From contig CAWGFM010000002.1 of the NCBI GenBank assembly GCA_963821935.1, positions 124,001 through 188,000 of the forward strand: DNA of 64,000 bases. Reading direction: 5' to 3'. Each line of letters begins with the position of its first letter. Position 1 is the stretch's first letter. The notes beneath the pieces are model-generated. The model searched no databases, had not been told where the DNA came from, and saw only the letters and a list, made by a program, of their open reading frames with translations. The position numbers and the translations under genes were made by a program. Source of the stretch: JAOUEA01 sp963821935 (GTDB taxonomy: Bacteria > Actinomycetota > UBA4738 > HRBIN12). Positions 8,426 through 20,933 of this stretch are shown piece after piece.

Positions 8426-9556
8426 ATGCGCATCCTGGTCGCGCCCGACAAGTTCAAGGGCACCGTGACCGCGCGACAGGCATGCGACGCCTTGACGACC
8501 GGCTGGTCCCGGATCCGGCCGGACGACCGTCTCGACGTCGTTCCTATGGCCGACGGTGGCGAAGGCACGATGCAGGCGCTGGTCGACGCGCTCGGCGGCC
8601 GGCTGGTGGCAGCCTCCGTGGCGGGTCCGCTCGGCGACGAGGTGAAGGCGGAGTTCGGGCTGGTGCCCACGCCCGCCGGCGTGCTCGGCGTCGTGGAGAT
8701 GGCCAGAGCTTCGGGGCTCCAGCTCCTCGGCGGGGCGCGGCGCGATCCGACCCGGACCTCGACCCGAGGGACCGGTGAGCTGATGCTCGCTGCCATGGAG
8801 GCGGGCGCCGAACGACTGCTGGTGTGCATCGGCGGGAGCGCCACCAACGATGGCGGGGCCGGCATGGCGGAGGCGCTGGGCTTTCGATTCCTCGATACGG
8901 CAGGGAACGAGATCTCCCCCGGAGGCGCCGGTCTGCTGCATCTCGCCCTCATCGACGCGACCGGCACCCGTCCCGAGCTGGCCACGATCTCGATCGTCGG
9001 GGCCTGCGACGTGGACAACCCGCTGACCGGGCCCTGGGGTGCCAGCGCCGTCTACGGCCCGCAGAAGGGCGCGTCTCCCGATGACGTCATGGTGCTCGAT
9101 CGAGCCCTGGGTCACCTCGCGGCGGTGGCCGCCCGCGACCTCGGTGTGTCGTTCAAGGATGTGCCAGGGGCGGGCGCTGCGGGGGGCCTCGGGTTCGGCC
9201 TGTTGGCGTTCTGTCGCGCCCGCCTTCGCCCGGGAGTAGACGTGGTGATGGAGGCCGTCGAGCTGCCTCGTCGGATCGCCGGCGCCGACCTGGTGATCAC
9301 GGGGGAGGGGTCGCTGGACGCCCAATCGCTGCGCGGCAAGACGCCGGCGGGTGTGATCGAGGCGTGCCGGCTCGCTCAGGCGCCGGTCGTGGTCGTCTGC
9401 GGCCGCACCGAGATCGATCTGGCACCCGTGCCCGTGGTCTCGCTCGTCGATCGCGTCGGAGCTCGCGCAGCCGTCGATGACGCGGCGGCGGCGCTGACGC
9501 TGGTGGCCGAAGAGCTCGCGACGCGGGCCGATGAGCTCGTGGCGGTGTCCCGGTGA
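8426..9556 (+). CDS. glxK: Glycerate 2-kinase (GarK/GlxK family)
   Basis: 376 residues, the normal length for class-I glycerate kinases. It phosphorylates D-glycerate with ATP to feed lower glycolysis. Family motifs: the start MRILVAPDKFKGT, then PMADGGEGT, CIGGSATNDGGAGM, and GEGSLDAQSLRGKTP near the C-terminus. No glyoxylate carboligase or tartronate semialdehyde reductase lies nearby, so the glycerate source is not evident. Stop overlaps the GTG of ybaK. Confidence 0.9.
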   Translation: MRILVAPDKFKGTVTARQACDALTTGWSRIRPDDRLDVVPMADGGEGTMQALVDALGGRLVAASVAGPLGDEVKAEFGLVPTPAGVLGVVEMARASGLQLLGGARRDPTRTSTRGTGELMLAAMEAGAERLLVCIGGSATNDGGAGMAEALGFRFLDTAGNEISPGGAGLLHLALIDATGTRPELATISIVGACDVDNPLTGPWGASAVYGPQKGASPDDVMVLDRALGHLAAVAARDLGVSFKDVPGAGAAGGLGFGLLAFCRARLRPGVDVVMEAVELPRRIAGADLVITGEGSLDAQSLRGKTPAGVIEACRLAQAPVVVVCGRTEIDLAPVPVVSLVDRVGARAAVDDAAAALTLVAEELATRADELVAVSR

Positions 9557-10029
9557 GCGACGCGATCGAGCGCTTCATGGCGGCGAGTGCGGAACGAGGG
9601 TTGACACCGCAGGTTCGCCGATTCCCGCAGGGGACGAAGACGGCGATCGACGCGGCAGATGCCATCGGATGCGACGTGGGCCAGATCGTGAAGTCGCTGG
9701 TCTTCATGGCGGACGATCGTGCGGTGCTGGCCCTGACGTCGGGCGCCAATCGCGTGGACGAGGCGGCACTCGCTCGGGTCGCGGGCGCGACGTCCGTGCG
9801 CCGCGCGACGCCCGAGGAAGCCAGGGCGCACACCGGGTTCGCGGTGGGTGGCACGCCGCCGTTCGGCCACCCGGTGGACGTCACCACCATCCTGGATCCT
9901 CAGCTGCAGCGCTACGATGCGGTGTGGGCTGCGGCGGGCACCCCAGACTCGGTCTTCCCGTTGACGCCCGATGAGCTCCTGCGCGTGAGCGGGGCGCGCA
10001 TCGTCGATGTCACTGCCGATGTCTCGTAA
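9553..10029 (+). CDS. ybaK: YbaK/EbsC-family aminoacyl-tRNA deacylase
   Basis: 158 residues. YbaK-domain proteins hydrolyse mischarged tRNA, classically Cys-tRNA(Pro). Seen here: the conserved lysine region GQIVKSLVF, the SGANRVDEAAL segment, and the GFAVGGTPPFGH loop close to the family GGxxPxG pattern. It is coupled to the glycerate kinase by GTGA. Its TAA stop is also the beginning of the -10 box of the next gene. Confidence 0.85.
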   Translation: MSDAIERFMAASAERGLTPQVRRFPQGTKTAIDAADAIGCDVGQIVKSLVFMADDRAVLALTSGANRVDEAALARVAGATSVRRATPEEARAHTGFAVGGTPPFGHPVDVTTILDPQLQRYDAVWAAAGTPDSVFPLTPDELLRVSGARIVDVTADVS

Positions 10030-10032
10030 GAT
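10027..10032 (+). promoter_or_regulatory. Putative -10 box for the A-type carrier gene
   Basis: TAAGAT overlaps the ybaK stop and would give a leader of about 50 bases that includes the AAGGGGA ribosome site near 10077. Confidence 0.4.
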
Positions 10033-10091
10033 AGAAGGGTCGATCCGCGGGCCCGAGCCGGGCCTGCGCCGGAACAAGGGGACCCCCAGCC

Positions 10092-10412
10092 ATGATCACG
10101 CTCACCGAGAACGCTGCCGGCAAGGTCAAGGAACTCCTGGCCGAAGAAGGCCGCGACGACATCGCGCTCCGGGTCGCGGTGCAGCCCGGTGGGTGCTCCG
10201 GTCTCCGCTATCAGATGTACCTGGATGACCAGGTCAGCGAGAAGGATCAGGCCGAGGAGCAGTTCGGCGTCCGCATGGTGATCGACAAGATGAGCGTTCC
10301 GTATCTCTCTGCCGCGACGATCGATTTCGTGGACACGCTGGAGCAATCCGGCTTCACGATCGACAACCCCGCGGCCCAGGGCGGTTGCGCCTGCGGCAAC
10401 TCCTTCCACTAG
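10092..10412 (+). CDS. erpA: A-type Fe-S carrier (HesB/IscA/ErpA)
   Basis: 106 residues. It delivers assembled Fe-S clusters to apo-enzymes. The three ligand cysteines of the family are C35 (GGCSGLRY) and C99/C101 in the C-terminal CACGNSF. ATG 10092 with AAGGGGA about 9 bases upstream. Many Fe-S clients are encoded in this window, including the formate dehydrogenase and KorB. It stands alone, followed by about 150 bases leading to the next gene. Confidence 0.92.
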   Translation: MITLTENAAGKVKELLAEEGRDDIALRVAVQPGGCSGLRYQMYLDDQVSEKDQAEEQFGVRMVIDKMSVPYLSAATIDFVDTLEQSGFTIDNPAAQGGCACGNSFH

Positions 10413-10475
10413 ACCCGCGCCCGCCCCTCGTGGGCTGAGGCTTGTGTCGGTTTCGTCATGGTTCGTGCGGGATGT

Positions 10476-10504
10476 TTGTGTCCGGCACCGGCAGGCCCTA
10501 CAGT
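10476..10504 (+). promoter_or_regulatory. Sigma-A type promoter of the secreted beta-propeller gene
   Basis: TTGTGT (10476-10481), 17-base spacer, TACAGT (10499-10504). The start would fall near 10511, giving a ~50-base leader with an AAAGGA ribosome site. Confidence 0.6.
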
Positions 10505-10562
10505 TTCGAGACTCCCCCTGACGGCCTACACCCGGCCTCCCCCGAAAGGACGACGAACTTCC

Positions 10563-12488
10563 ATGCCCACCGTTCCTGCTCCTCGGCGTGCCCTGGCGTG
10601 CCTGCTCACCATCCTCACGCTGGTCAGTGTCTTCGCGCTGACGCTTCCGGGCTCCGTCACCGCGACCGAGCTCTCCCAGACGGTGCTGGTCAACCCGAAC
10701 CCGGTGAACAACACGCCCCACGTGTTGAACGGTCGGGTCCTGCAGTTCGCCCGCATCGGCACCACGATCTACGTCGCGGGCAGCTTCACGCAGGTGCAGG
10801 CATCCGGCGGTGGCCCCGTGCTCAACCGGACCAACGTCTTCGCGTTCGACGTCAACACCGGCGCGATCTCCCCGACCTGGACCCCCAACGTCAACGGGGA
10901 GGTCAACTCCCTGCAGGTCATGCCCGACGGCTCGGGCGTTTTCCTGGGAGGCGCGTTCCGCAACGTGGGCGGGGCGGCGAGCCGCGGCGTCGCGAAGGTG
11001 CACCCCACCACCGGTGCACGCATCGCATCCTTCTCGGCACCGACCAACGGCAACGTGGCCGCGCTCGCACTCAACGGCTCGCGGTTGTTCGTCGGCGGCA
11101 AGTTCTCGGCCATCAAGGGCGTGTCGCGCTCCCGCCTCGCCGCCGTCAACACCACGACCGGCGCCGTGGACGCCGGGTTCAACGTGCCCATCACCGATCC
11201 GTACACCTCTGGCACCGCGGTGGAGGTCGCGAAGATGGATGTGACGCCCTCGGGCGACCGCATGGTGATCGTGGGCAACTTCCGCACGGTCGGTGGCCAG
11301 ACCCGCGTGCAGCTGGCACAGATCGATCTGACGGCGAACGCGGTCGCGACATGGCGCACCGACGACATGGACGTGGGCAGGTGCGCTTCGGTGTTCTACC
11401 TGTACCCGCGTGATGTGCAGTACTCGCCCGACGGTTCGTACTTCGCCATGGTGACCACGGGCGCCGGCTACTTCCCCGAGACCCTCTGCGACACCACCAC
11501 ACGGTGGGAGACCTACGAGTCCGGCCCCAACCGCCATCCCACCTGGATCGATTACTCGGGCGGCGACACCCTGTACGGCGTGGCCATCACGGGCGCCGCG
11601 ATCTACGTCGGTGGACACCAGCGTTGGATGAACAACGCGGCGGTGGGCGACGTTGCCGCCGAGGGCGCGGTAGCTCGCGAGGGCATCGCGGCGCTCGACC
11701 CCGTGAGCGGCCGGCCCTTCTCCTGGAATCCCGGCCGCGCGCGCGGCGTGGGCGTGTTCGACATGCTGGCGGTGCCGCAGGGACTGCTGGTGGGCAGTGA
11801 CACCCAGCGGCTGGGTGGCGAGACGCACCGCCGGGTCGGCATGTTCCCGATCGCTGGCGGCCGGGTGCCGGTCGTGGGTCAGGCGGCAGCCCTGCCCGGC
11901 GACCTGTACACGTTGGGCTCGGGGGAGTCGCTGCTGCGGTTCGACGACTTCAACGGCGGACCTCCCGACACCACGCCCGCGACCGTGAACACACCGGGCA
12001 CGGACTGGTCGACGGCCAGCGGCGCCTTCACGCTGAACGGCCGCCTCTACGCGGGGTTCCAGAACGGCAACCTGGTGTCGTGGGCGTTCGACGGCACCTC
12101 GCTGACCGATCAACGGAACGTCCTGGCACAGGCCAACTACGTGCTCGGGCCGGAGTGGATCAGCTTCGCTCCGATGACCGGCATGTACTGGAAGGACGGC
12201 CGCCTCTACTACACGCAGCAAGGTGATGACCGGCTCTTCTACCGTTCGTTCTCCGCCGACAGCGGAGTGATCGGCAGCGTCGAGTACGTTGCCGACCCCA
12301 ACGGCTGGAGCGGTGTGGCCGGCATGACCGAGGCGGGGAACTTCGTGTTCTTCGTCACGGCCGACGGCACCCTGCATCGGGTCGCCGACGACGCGCGAGG
12401 GGTGCCGTTCGGCCCCGACACCGTGATCGGCGGTCCCGGCATCGACGGACGAGACTACGGCAACAACGGCATGTTCGTGATCGCCTGA
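10563..12488 (+). CDS. Secreted beta-propeller repeat protein, function unknown
   Basis: 641 residues. It begins with a Sec signal peptide (basic PAPRRA, hydrophobic core, likely cleavage after VTA near residue 35). The rest is blade-like repeats resembling delta-60/propeller repeats: DVNTGAISPTWTPNVNG, NTTTGAVDAGFNVPI, and related strands with VGGxF turns (LGGAFRNVGG, VGGKFSAIKG, VGNFRTVGG). No catalytic motif, LPXTG or C-terminal anchor is visible, so it is probably released or loosely wall-bound. It has a good promoter of its own and no operon partners. Confidence 0.7.
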   Translation: MPTVPAPRRALACLLTILTLVSVFALTLPGSVTATELSQTVLVNPNPVNNTPHVLNGRVLQFARIGTTIYVAGSFTQVQASGGGPVLNRTNVFAFDVNTGAISPTWTPNVNGEVNSLQVMPDGSGVFLGGAFRNVGGAASRGVAKVHPTTGARIASFSAPTNGNVAALALNGSRLFVGGKFSAIKGVSRSRLAAVNTTTGAVDAGFNVPITDPYTSGTAVEVAKMDVTPSGDRMVIVGNFRTVGGQTRVQLAQIDLTANAVATWRTDDMDVGRCASVFYLYPRDVQYSPDGSYFAMVTTGAGYFPETLCDTTTRWETYESGPNRHPTWIDYSGGDTLYGVAITGAAIYVGGHQRWMNNAAVGDVAAEGAVAREGIAALDPVSGRPFSWNPGRARGVGVFDMLAVPQGLLVGSDTQRLGGETHRRVGMFPIAGGRVPVVGQAAALPGDLYTLGSGESLLRFDDFNGGPPDTTPATVNTPGTDWSTASGAFTLNGRLYAGFQNGNLVSWAFDGTSLTDQRNVLAQANYVLGPEWISFAPMTGMYWKDGRLYYTQQGDDRLFYRSFSADSGVIGSVEYVADPNGWSGVAGMTEAGNFVFFVTADGTLHRVADDARGVPFGPDTVIGGPGIDGRDYGNNGMFVIA

Positions 12489-12522
12489 AACCGTTGTCCC
12501 GCCGCCGGTAGCCTGCGTCAAG

Positions 12523-12540
12523 TAGTCTGTGATGGACTAG
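12523..12540. repeat. 18-base palindromic element, copy 1
   Basis: TAGTC-TGTGAT-GGACTAG shares 15 of 18 bases with 52039-52056, all differences being transitions. It lies between convergent genes and contains the stop codon of the aminotransferase gene on the minus strand. Confidence 0.5.
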
Positions 12541-13793
12541 CGGGCGGCGACGGCGTCGAGCCCTGCCCGGAACCGCTCGGCGATCTGCTCGACCTCGTCG
12601 TCGGCGATCACCAGGGGCGGTGACACCGCCACGGCGCCGCCCACCAACGGCCGGATCAGCATGCCGTGGTCGCGACACGCGGCTCCCACCTGCGCTCCCA
12701 ACGTGGGCTCGTCCGCCAGCAGATCGTGCCGGAGGCTGAAGGCGGCGAGCACCCCCGTGCCGCCGCGGACCTCTTCGACGAGTTCGTGGTCGGCGAGGGG
12801 GGCGAGGGCTCCAACCAGGGTCTCTTCCAACGTTCGCGCCCGCGCGCAGAGCGATTCACGCTCGATGATGTCGAGGTTGGCCATGGCGGCGGCCGCGACC
12901 GTGGCATGCCCGCTATAGGTGTAGCCGTGGCGCCACATGCCGGCGCCGGGCGCCCAGAACGGCTCGGCCACCCAGGGCGCCGCGACGACGGCGCCCATGG
13001 GCAGGTAGCCGCTGGTGATGCCCTTCGCGCACGTGACGATGTCGGGCTCCAACCCGAAGCGGTCCGAGGCGAACCAGTCCCCGCACCGCCCGAACCCGGT
13101 GATGACCTCATCGGCGATGAAGAGCACGTCGTGCTCCTTGCACACCGCTCGAGCGGCCTTCAGATAGCCCTCGGGTGGGGGGAACACGCCACCGGCGCCG
13201 ATCACAGGTTCGCAGAAGAAGGCGGCGACCCGGTCGGGCCCGTCGCGCTCGATCGCGACGCGCAGCGCGTCGGCGTCGTCCCACGCGACCTCGGTGACAT
13301 CCTCGATTAGCTCGCCGTGACCCGTGGCGTTCGCAGGGATGCCGGCCAGGGATGTGCCCGCGGTGTGCATGCCGTGATAGGCCTTCTCACGTCTGATCAG
13401 CACGGTGCGTTCGGGCGCTCCTCGCAGCTGCCAGTAGCGGCGTGCCATCTTGGTCGCGGTGTCGATCGAGTCGGACCCGCCGCTGGTGAGGAACACCTTC
13501 GAGTCCGGAACCGGGGCCAGCGCGGCGATGCGCGACGCGAGCTCGTCGGCGGGACGGTTCGTCAGGTCGCCGAACGTCGAGTAGGCCGGGAGCCGTCGCA
13601 TCTGGGCGGCCGCAGCGTCGGCGATCTCGGTGCGTCCCCAGCCCACGTTGCAGTACCACAGCGACGCCGTGGCATCCAGGTAGGGCCGGTTGTGATCGTC
13701 GAAGACCCAGACGCCATCGCCTCGCACGAGCTCGAGCTCCCCGTGGGCTTGCACCAAGGCCATGTCCGCGAATGGGTGCCAGAAGTCGGTCAC
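12537..13793 (-). CDS. Class III PLP-dependent aminotransferase
   Basis: 418 residues. Fold type I aminotransferase of the omega/BioA/GabT group. The PLP lysine lies in CAKGITSGYLPMG, the acidic cofactor contact in FIADEVITGFGR, and the phosphate-binding turn in TSGGSDSIDTA. The GYTYSGH motif is typical of omega-amino acid or beta-alanine:pyruvate transaminases, so an amine or omega-amino acid donor is likely, but the exact substrate is not determined. GTG 13793 begins 4 bases after the metH stop, making it the second gene of a metH operon. Confidence 0.85.
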   Translation of the reverse strand: MTDFWHPFADMALVQAHGELELVRGDGVWVFDDHNRPYLDATASLWYCNVGWGRTEIADAAAAQMRRLPAYSTFGDLTNRPADELASRIAALAPVPDSKVFLTSGGSDSIDTATKMARRYWQLRGAPERTVLIRREKAYHGMHTAGTSLAGIPANATGHGELIEDVTEVAWDDADALRVAIERDGPDRVAAFFCEPVIGAGGVFPPPEGYLKAARAVCKEHDVLFIADEVITGFGRCGDWFASDRFGLEPDIVTCAKGITSGYLPMGAVVAAPWVAEPFWAPGAGMWRHGYTYSGHATVAAAAMANLDIIERESLCARARTLEETLVGALAPLADHELVEEVRGGTGVLAAFSLRHDLLADEPTLGAQVGAACRDHGMLIRPLVGGAVAVSPPLVIADDEVEQIAERFRAGLDAVAAR

Positions 13794-13797
13794 GATC

Positions 13798-17451
<3,654 letters not shown>

Positions 17452-17457
17452 CCATCC

Positions 17458-17463
17458 ACCCTA
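17458..17463 (-). promoter_or_regulatory. -10 box of leaderless metH promoter
   Basis: On the minus strand TAGGGT (17463-17458) is followed by 6 bases and the metH ATG at 17451. Confidence 0.55.
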
Positions 17464-17566
17464 GCCGCCGGTTCGAGGCTACGACCAGCACGAACGCGGT
17501 CTCCAGCCAGCCGGGCCGAGCCAACCGGCCGACGCACCCTCATGGCAGAGACGGCGTCGACCGGGG

Positions 17567-17572
17567 TAGGCT
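17567..17572 (+). promoter_or_regulatory. -10 box of leaderless promoter for the cNMP-binding protein
   Basis: TAGGCT ends 6 bases before ATG 17579. It lies about 100 bases from the divergent metH promoter. Confidence 0.6.
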
Positions 17573-17578
17573 CCCGCC

Positions 17579-18103
17579 ATGAGTCAGAGTCTGCCGGACA
17601 TGGTGCGTCGAGAGGCCGGGAAACCGCTCGCTCCGCATCAGCCGGAGCAGGCCCCGCGGCGCACGAAGCGCGAGACCGCGACCGCGCTCGCGGGGGTGCC
17701 GATGTTCGCGGGTCTGTCCAAGCGGCATCTGCACCGGCTGGCGGGTGACAGCGACGTCCTGGCGTTCGAGTCCGGACAGACGATCGTCAACGAGGGCGAT
17801 CCTGGCGAGACCCTGTTCGTCGTCTTGTCGGGTCAGGGCAAGGTTGTGCGCCGCAAGCGCAAGGTCGGTTCGGTGATGCCGGGCGACTTCTTCGGGGAGC
17901 TGTCCGCGATCGACGGCGGACCGCGCAGCGCGTCGGTGGTGGCCGAAACGCCCATGGAGGTGCTCCGGCTGTTCCGCAGGACGTTGATGGCGCTCGTCGA
18001 CGACGAGCCTCAGGTCACGATGAAGCTGCTGGACGGCATCGTTCGGCGGGTCCGCGAGGTCGATCGCGCGCAGAGCCTGGCCGAACGCTCCGGCCAGCTC
18101 TAG
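17579..18103 (+). CDS. Single-domain cyclic-nucleotide-binding (Crp-like) protein without HTH
   Basis: 174 residues. After a basic, disordered N-terminus of about 30 residues comes one cNMP-binding beta-roll: GDPGETLFVVLSG and the phosphate-binding cassette FFGELSAIDGGPRSAS. The chain ends about 50 residues after the cassette with one long helix, so the DNA-binding domain of Crp/Fnr regulators is absent. It may sense a nucleotide and act through a partner. Its last 4 bases overlap the end of the convergent aldo/keto reductase gene. Confidence 0.8.
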   Translation: MSQSLPDMVRREAGKPLAPHQPEQAPRRTKRETATALAGVPMFAGLSKRHLHRLAGDSDVLAFESGQTIVNEGDPGETLFVVLSGQGKVVRRKRKVGSVMPGDFFGELSAIDGGPRSASVVAETPMEVLRLFRRTLMALVDDEPQVTMKLLDGIVRRVREVDRAQSLAERSGQL

Positions 18104-19026
18104 GCGATCAGCTCGTCCAGCTCCGCGAGCGTCGGAGCATCGAGGGTGATGTCGCCCGCCGCCGCGTTGGCCCGGATGTGGTCGGGGTTGCGGCTGCCGG
18201 CGATGGCGCTGGTCACACCCGGTTGCTGCCGGTTCCACGCCAGGGCCATCTGCGCCAGGGAGATGCCGAGCCGTTCGGCCACCGGCCGTAACCGCTCGAC
18301 GATCGGCAGGGCGCGGTCGAGGTTGCCGGGGCCGAAGACCGGCTCATCCTCTTCGTCCGTGCGCCAGTCCGAAACCGCGAGGGCGCTCTCGCGATCGAAC
18401 GCCCCGGTCAGCAACCCGAAGGACAGCGGTCCGTACGAGACGACCCCGACGCCGGCCTCCCCGCACCAGGCGATGAGATCGCGATGCTCCAGGTCCAGCA
18501 TGCTGAAGGGGGGCTGGAGGGAGTCGACGTGGCGGATCACCTGGCATCGCTCGATGAGGTCACGATCGAAGTTGGATACGCCGATCCATCGCACGAGCCC
18601 CTCGTCGACCAGCGCGCTCATGGCTCCCCAGGTGTCCTCGATCGCGACGCCGCTCTCGTCGGGCCAGTGCAGCTGGAGCAGATCGATGTGCTCGATGCCC
18701 AGGCGCTCCAGGGACGATCGGCACCCGGCTCCCACTTCCTGGGGCCGGAACCCGCTGCCCTCGGGCTGAGGCGCCACCTTGGTGGCGATCAGCACGTCGT
18801 CGCGCCGGCCGTCGATCGCCCGGCCCACGAGCCGCTCCGACACCCCGTCGCCGTACACCTCGGCGGTGTCGATCCAGTTGATGCCGGCATCCAGCGCGGC
18901 ATGCATCGAGGCGATGACGGCGTCATCGGACTCGTTGGGACCCCACTGGGTCCCGCCGGCCTCCCAGGCGCCGAAACCGATCACCGATAGCTCCGGTCCG
19001 TTCGAGCCCAGTCGCTGTGTCTGCAT
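18100..19026 (-). CDS. Aldo/keto reductase
   Basis: 308-residue TIM-barrel NADPH oxidoreductase. The catalytic tetrad is complete: D53 and Y58 (DTAEVYGDG), K83 (ATKVAP) and H120 (LQLHWPDE). The C-terminal SAIAGSRNPDHIRAN stretch binds the NADP phosphate. The physiological carbonyl substrate is not indicated. ATG fixed by TAGATT 6 bases upstream. It shares a 56-base divergent promoter region with korA. Confidence 0.9.
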   Translation of the reverse strand: MQTQRLGSNGPELSVIGFGAWEAGGTQWGPNESDDAVIASMHAALDAGINWIDTAEVYGDGVSERLVGRAIDGRRDDVLIATKVAPQPEGSGFRPQEVGAGCRSSLERLGIEHIDLLQLHWPDESGVAIEDTWGAMSALVDEGLVRWIGVSNFDRDLIERCQVIRHVDSLQPPFSMLDLEHRDLIAWCGEAGVGVVSYGPLSFGLLTGAFDRESALAVSDWRTDEEDEPVFGPGNLDRALPIVERLRPVAERLGISLAQMALAWNRQQPGVTSAIAGSRNPDHIRANAAAGDITLDAPTLAELDELIA

Positions 19027-19032
19027 GCGGAG

Positions 19033-19038
19033 AATCTA
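19033..19038 (-). promoter_or_regulatory. -10 box of leaderless promoter for the aldo/keto reductase
   Basis: Minus-strand TAGATT (19038-19033), then 6 bases to ATG 19026; it faces the korA promoter. Confidence 0.55.
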
Positions 19039-19070
19039 TCGCGAGCGGCAGCGGTGGCCGGTTGTGGCAG

Positions 19071-19076
19071 TACCCT
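19071..19076 (+). promoter_or_regulatory. -10 box of leaderless korA promoter
   Basis: TACCCT ends 6 bases before ATG 19083 and excludes the upstream in-frame starts near 19017. Confidence 0.55.
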
Positions 19077-19082
19077 GGGGTC

Positions 19083-20933
19083 ATGACCAAGGCCGTCCAG
19101 GAGAAAGAGCGGATCGTCGTCCGATTCGCCGGCGACTCCGGTGACGGCATGCAGCTGACGGGGGATCGCTTCACGTCGGCCACCGCGGTGCTGGGCAACG
19201 ACCTGGCGACCTTGCCCGACTTCCCTGCCGAGATCCGCGCTCCGGCGGGCACCGTGCACGGGGTGTCGGCGTTCCAGATCCAGTTCGCCTCGACCGACAT
19301 CACGACCCCGGGCGACCACGCCGACGTGCTGATCGCCATGAACCCCGCCGCGCTGAAGGCCGACCTGCACACCGTGGAACGTGGCGGCACCGTGATCCTC
19401 AACGAGGACGCGTTCACGCAGCGGAACGTGGAGAAGGCCGGGTACGCCGCCGATCCACGGCAGGACGGCACACTCGAGGGCTTCCAGGTGTTCGAGGTGC
19501 CCATGACCTCGATCACCGTGCGTGCCACCGAAGACCTGGGCATCGGCAAGAAGGAAGCCGAACGCGCCAAGAACATGTTCGCGCTGGGCATGGTCTCGTG
19601 GATGTTCGGCCGCCCCACCGAGACCACGTTGCAGTGGCTGGAGCGCAAGTTCGGCAGCAGGCCCGAGATCTTCGACGCGAACGTCGCAGCGTTCAAGGCC
19701 GGCTACAACTTCGGCGAGACCACCGAGCTGTTCGCCCAGTCGTACACCGTCGCGGCGGCGCCGGCGGCGGCGGGCACGTACCGCAACATCGCCGGCTCGG
19801 TGGCCCTGTCGTGGGGTCTGGTGGCAGCCGCGGAGCGCGGAGGGCTGACCCTGTTCTACGCCAGCTATCCGATCACGCCGGCCTCCGAGCTGCTGCACGA
19901 GCTCAGTCGCCACAAGAACTTCGGCGTGATCACGCTGCAGGCCGAGGACGAGATCGCGGCGGCCAACGTCGCCCTGGGCGCGGCCTTCGCGGGCGACCTC
20001 GCGGTGACCGGTACCAGCGGTCCCGGCATGGATCTGAAGGCTGAAACGCTGGGGCTGGCGGTGATCATGGAACTGCCGATGATCGTCGTCGACGTGCAGC
20101 GCGGTGGTCCGTCCACCGGCCTGCCCACCAAGACCGAGCAGGCCGACCTGCTGCTGGCCATGTTCGGTCGTCACGGTGAATCGCCGTTGCCGATCGTGGC
20201 CGCGGCCTCGCCCGCGGACTGCTTCGCCATCGCCATGGAGGCGGCGCGCATCGCGGTCCGCTACCGCACGCCCGTCATCGTGCTCTCCGACACGTTCCTG
20301 TCGAACTCGTCCGAGCCCTGGAAGCTGCCGGCGATCGACGACCTGCCGGTGATCGAGCCCAACTTCGCCGAAGCGAACGCAGCGAGCTCGAACGGCGCGG
20401 GGTTCATGCCGTATGAGCGTGACGACAAGCTCGCCCGGCCGTGGGCCATCCCCGGCACCGAGGGGCTGGTGCATCGCATCGGCGGACTCGAGCGCGAAGA
20501 CGGCACCGGCAACATCAGCTACGACCCCGCCAACCACGAGCGCATGACGCACCTGCGCCAGGCGAAGGTGGACGGCATCGCCGACGACATCCCGGCGCTC
20601 GAGGTCGACGATCCCGACGGCGACGCCCAGCTGCTCGTCCTGGGCTGGGGCTCGTCGCTGGGCACGATCCGGGCCGCGAGCCGGCGAGCTCGGGCCGCCG
20701 GTCACAAGGTGGCGACGGCGCACCTGCGCCACCTCAACCCGTTCCCGGCCAACACCGGTGACGTGGTCACCGCCTATCCGAAGGTGCTGATCCCCGAGAT
20801 GAACCTGGGCCAGCTGGCGATGTTGATCCGCGCCAGGTTCCTCGTGGACGCCATCAGCTTCACTAAGGTCCAGGGTCTTCCGATCTTCGCCGAAGACCTG
20901 GAGCAGGAGATCCTGCGGGTGCTCGATGAGTGA
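19083..20933 (+). CDS. korA: 2-oxoglutarate:ferredoxin oxidoreductase, fused gamma/alpha subunit (KorA)
   Basis: 616 residues. The N-terminal third (about 1-190) is the gamma domain (RFAGDSGDGMQLTGDRF, then APAGTVHGVSAFQIQF). The rest is the pyrimidine-binding alpha domain (FYASYPITPASELLHELS, TSGPGMDLKAE, QRGGPSTGLPTKTEQADL). With KorB it oxidatively decarboxylates a 2-oxoacid, probably 2-oxoglutarate, to the acyl-CoA with ferredoxin as acceptor, as in mycobacterial KorAB. The specificity is inferred from the subunit layout. It overlaps korB by 8 bases. Confidence 0.9.
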   Translation: MTKAVQEKERIVVRFAGDSGDGMQLTGDRFTSATAVLGNDLATLPDFPAEIRAPAGTVHGVSAFQIQFASTDITTPGDHADVLIAMNPAALKADLHTVERGGTVILNEDAFTQRNVEKAGYAADPRQDGTLEGFQVFEVPMTSITVRATEDLGIGKKEAERAKNMFALGMVSWMFGRPTETTLQWLERKFGSRPEIFDANVAAFKAGYNFGETTELFAQSYTVAAAPAAAGTYRNIAGSVALSWGLVAAAERGGLTLFYASYPITPASELLHELSRHKNFGVITLQAEDEIAAANVALGAAFAGDLAVTGTSGPGMDLKAETLGLAVIMELPMIVVDVQRGGPSTGLPTKTEQADLLLAMFGRHGESPLPIVAAASPADCFAIAMEAARIAVRYRTPVIVLSDTFLSNSSEPWKLPAIDDLPVIEPNFAEANAASSNGAGFMPYERDDKLARPWAIPGTEGLVHRIGGLEREDGTGNISYDPANHERMTHLRQAKVDGIADDIPALEVDDPDGDAQLLVLGWGSSLGTIRAASRRARAAGHKVATAHLRHLNPFPANTGDVVTAYPKVLIPEMNLGQLAMLIRARFLVDAISFTKVQGLPIFAEDLEQEILRVLDE

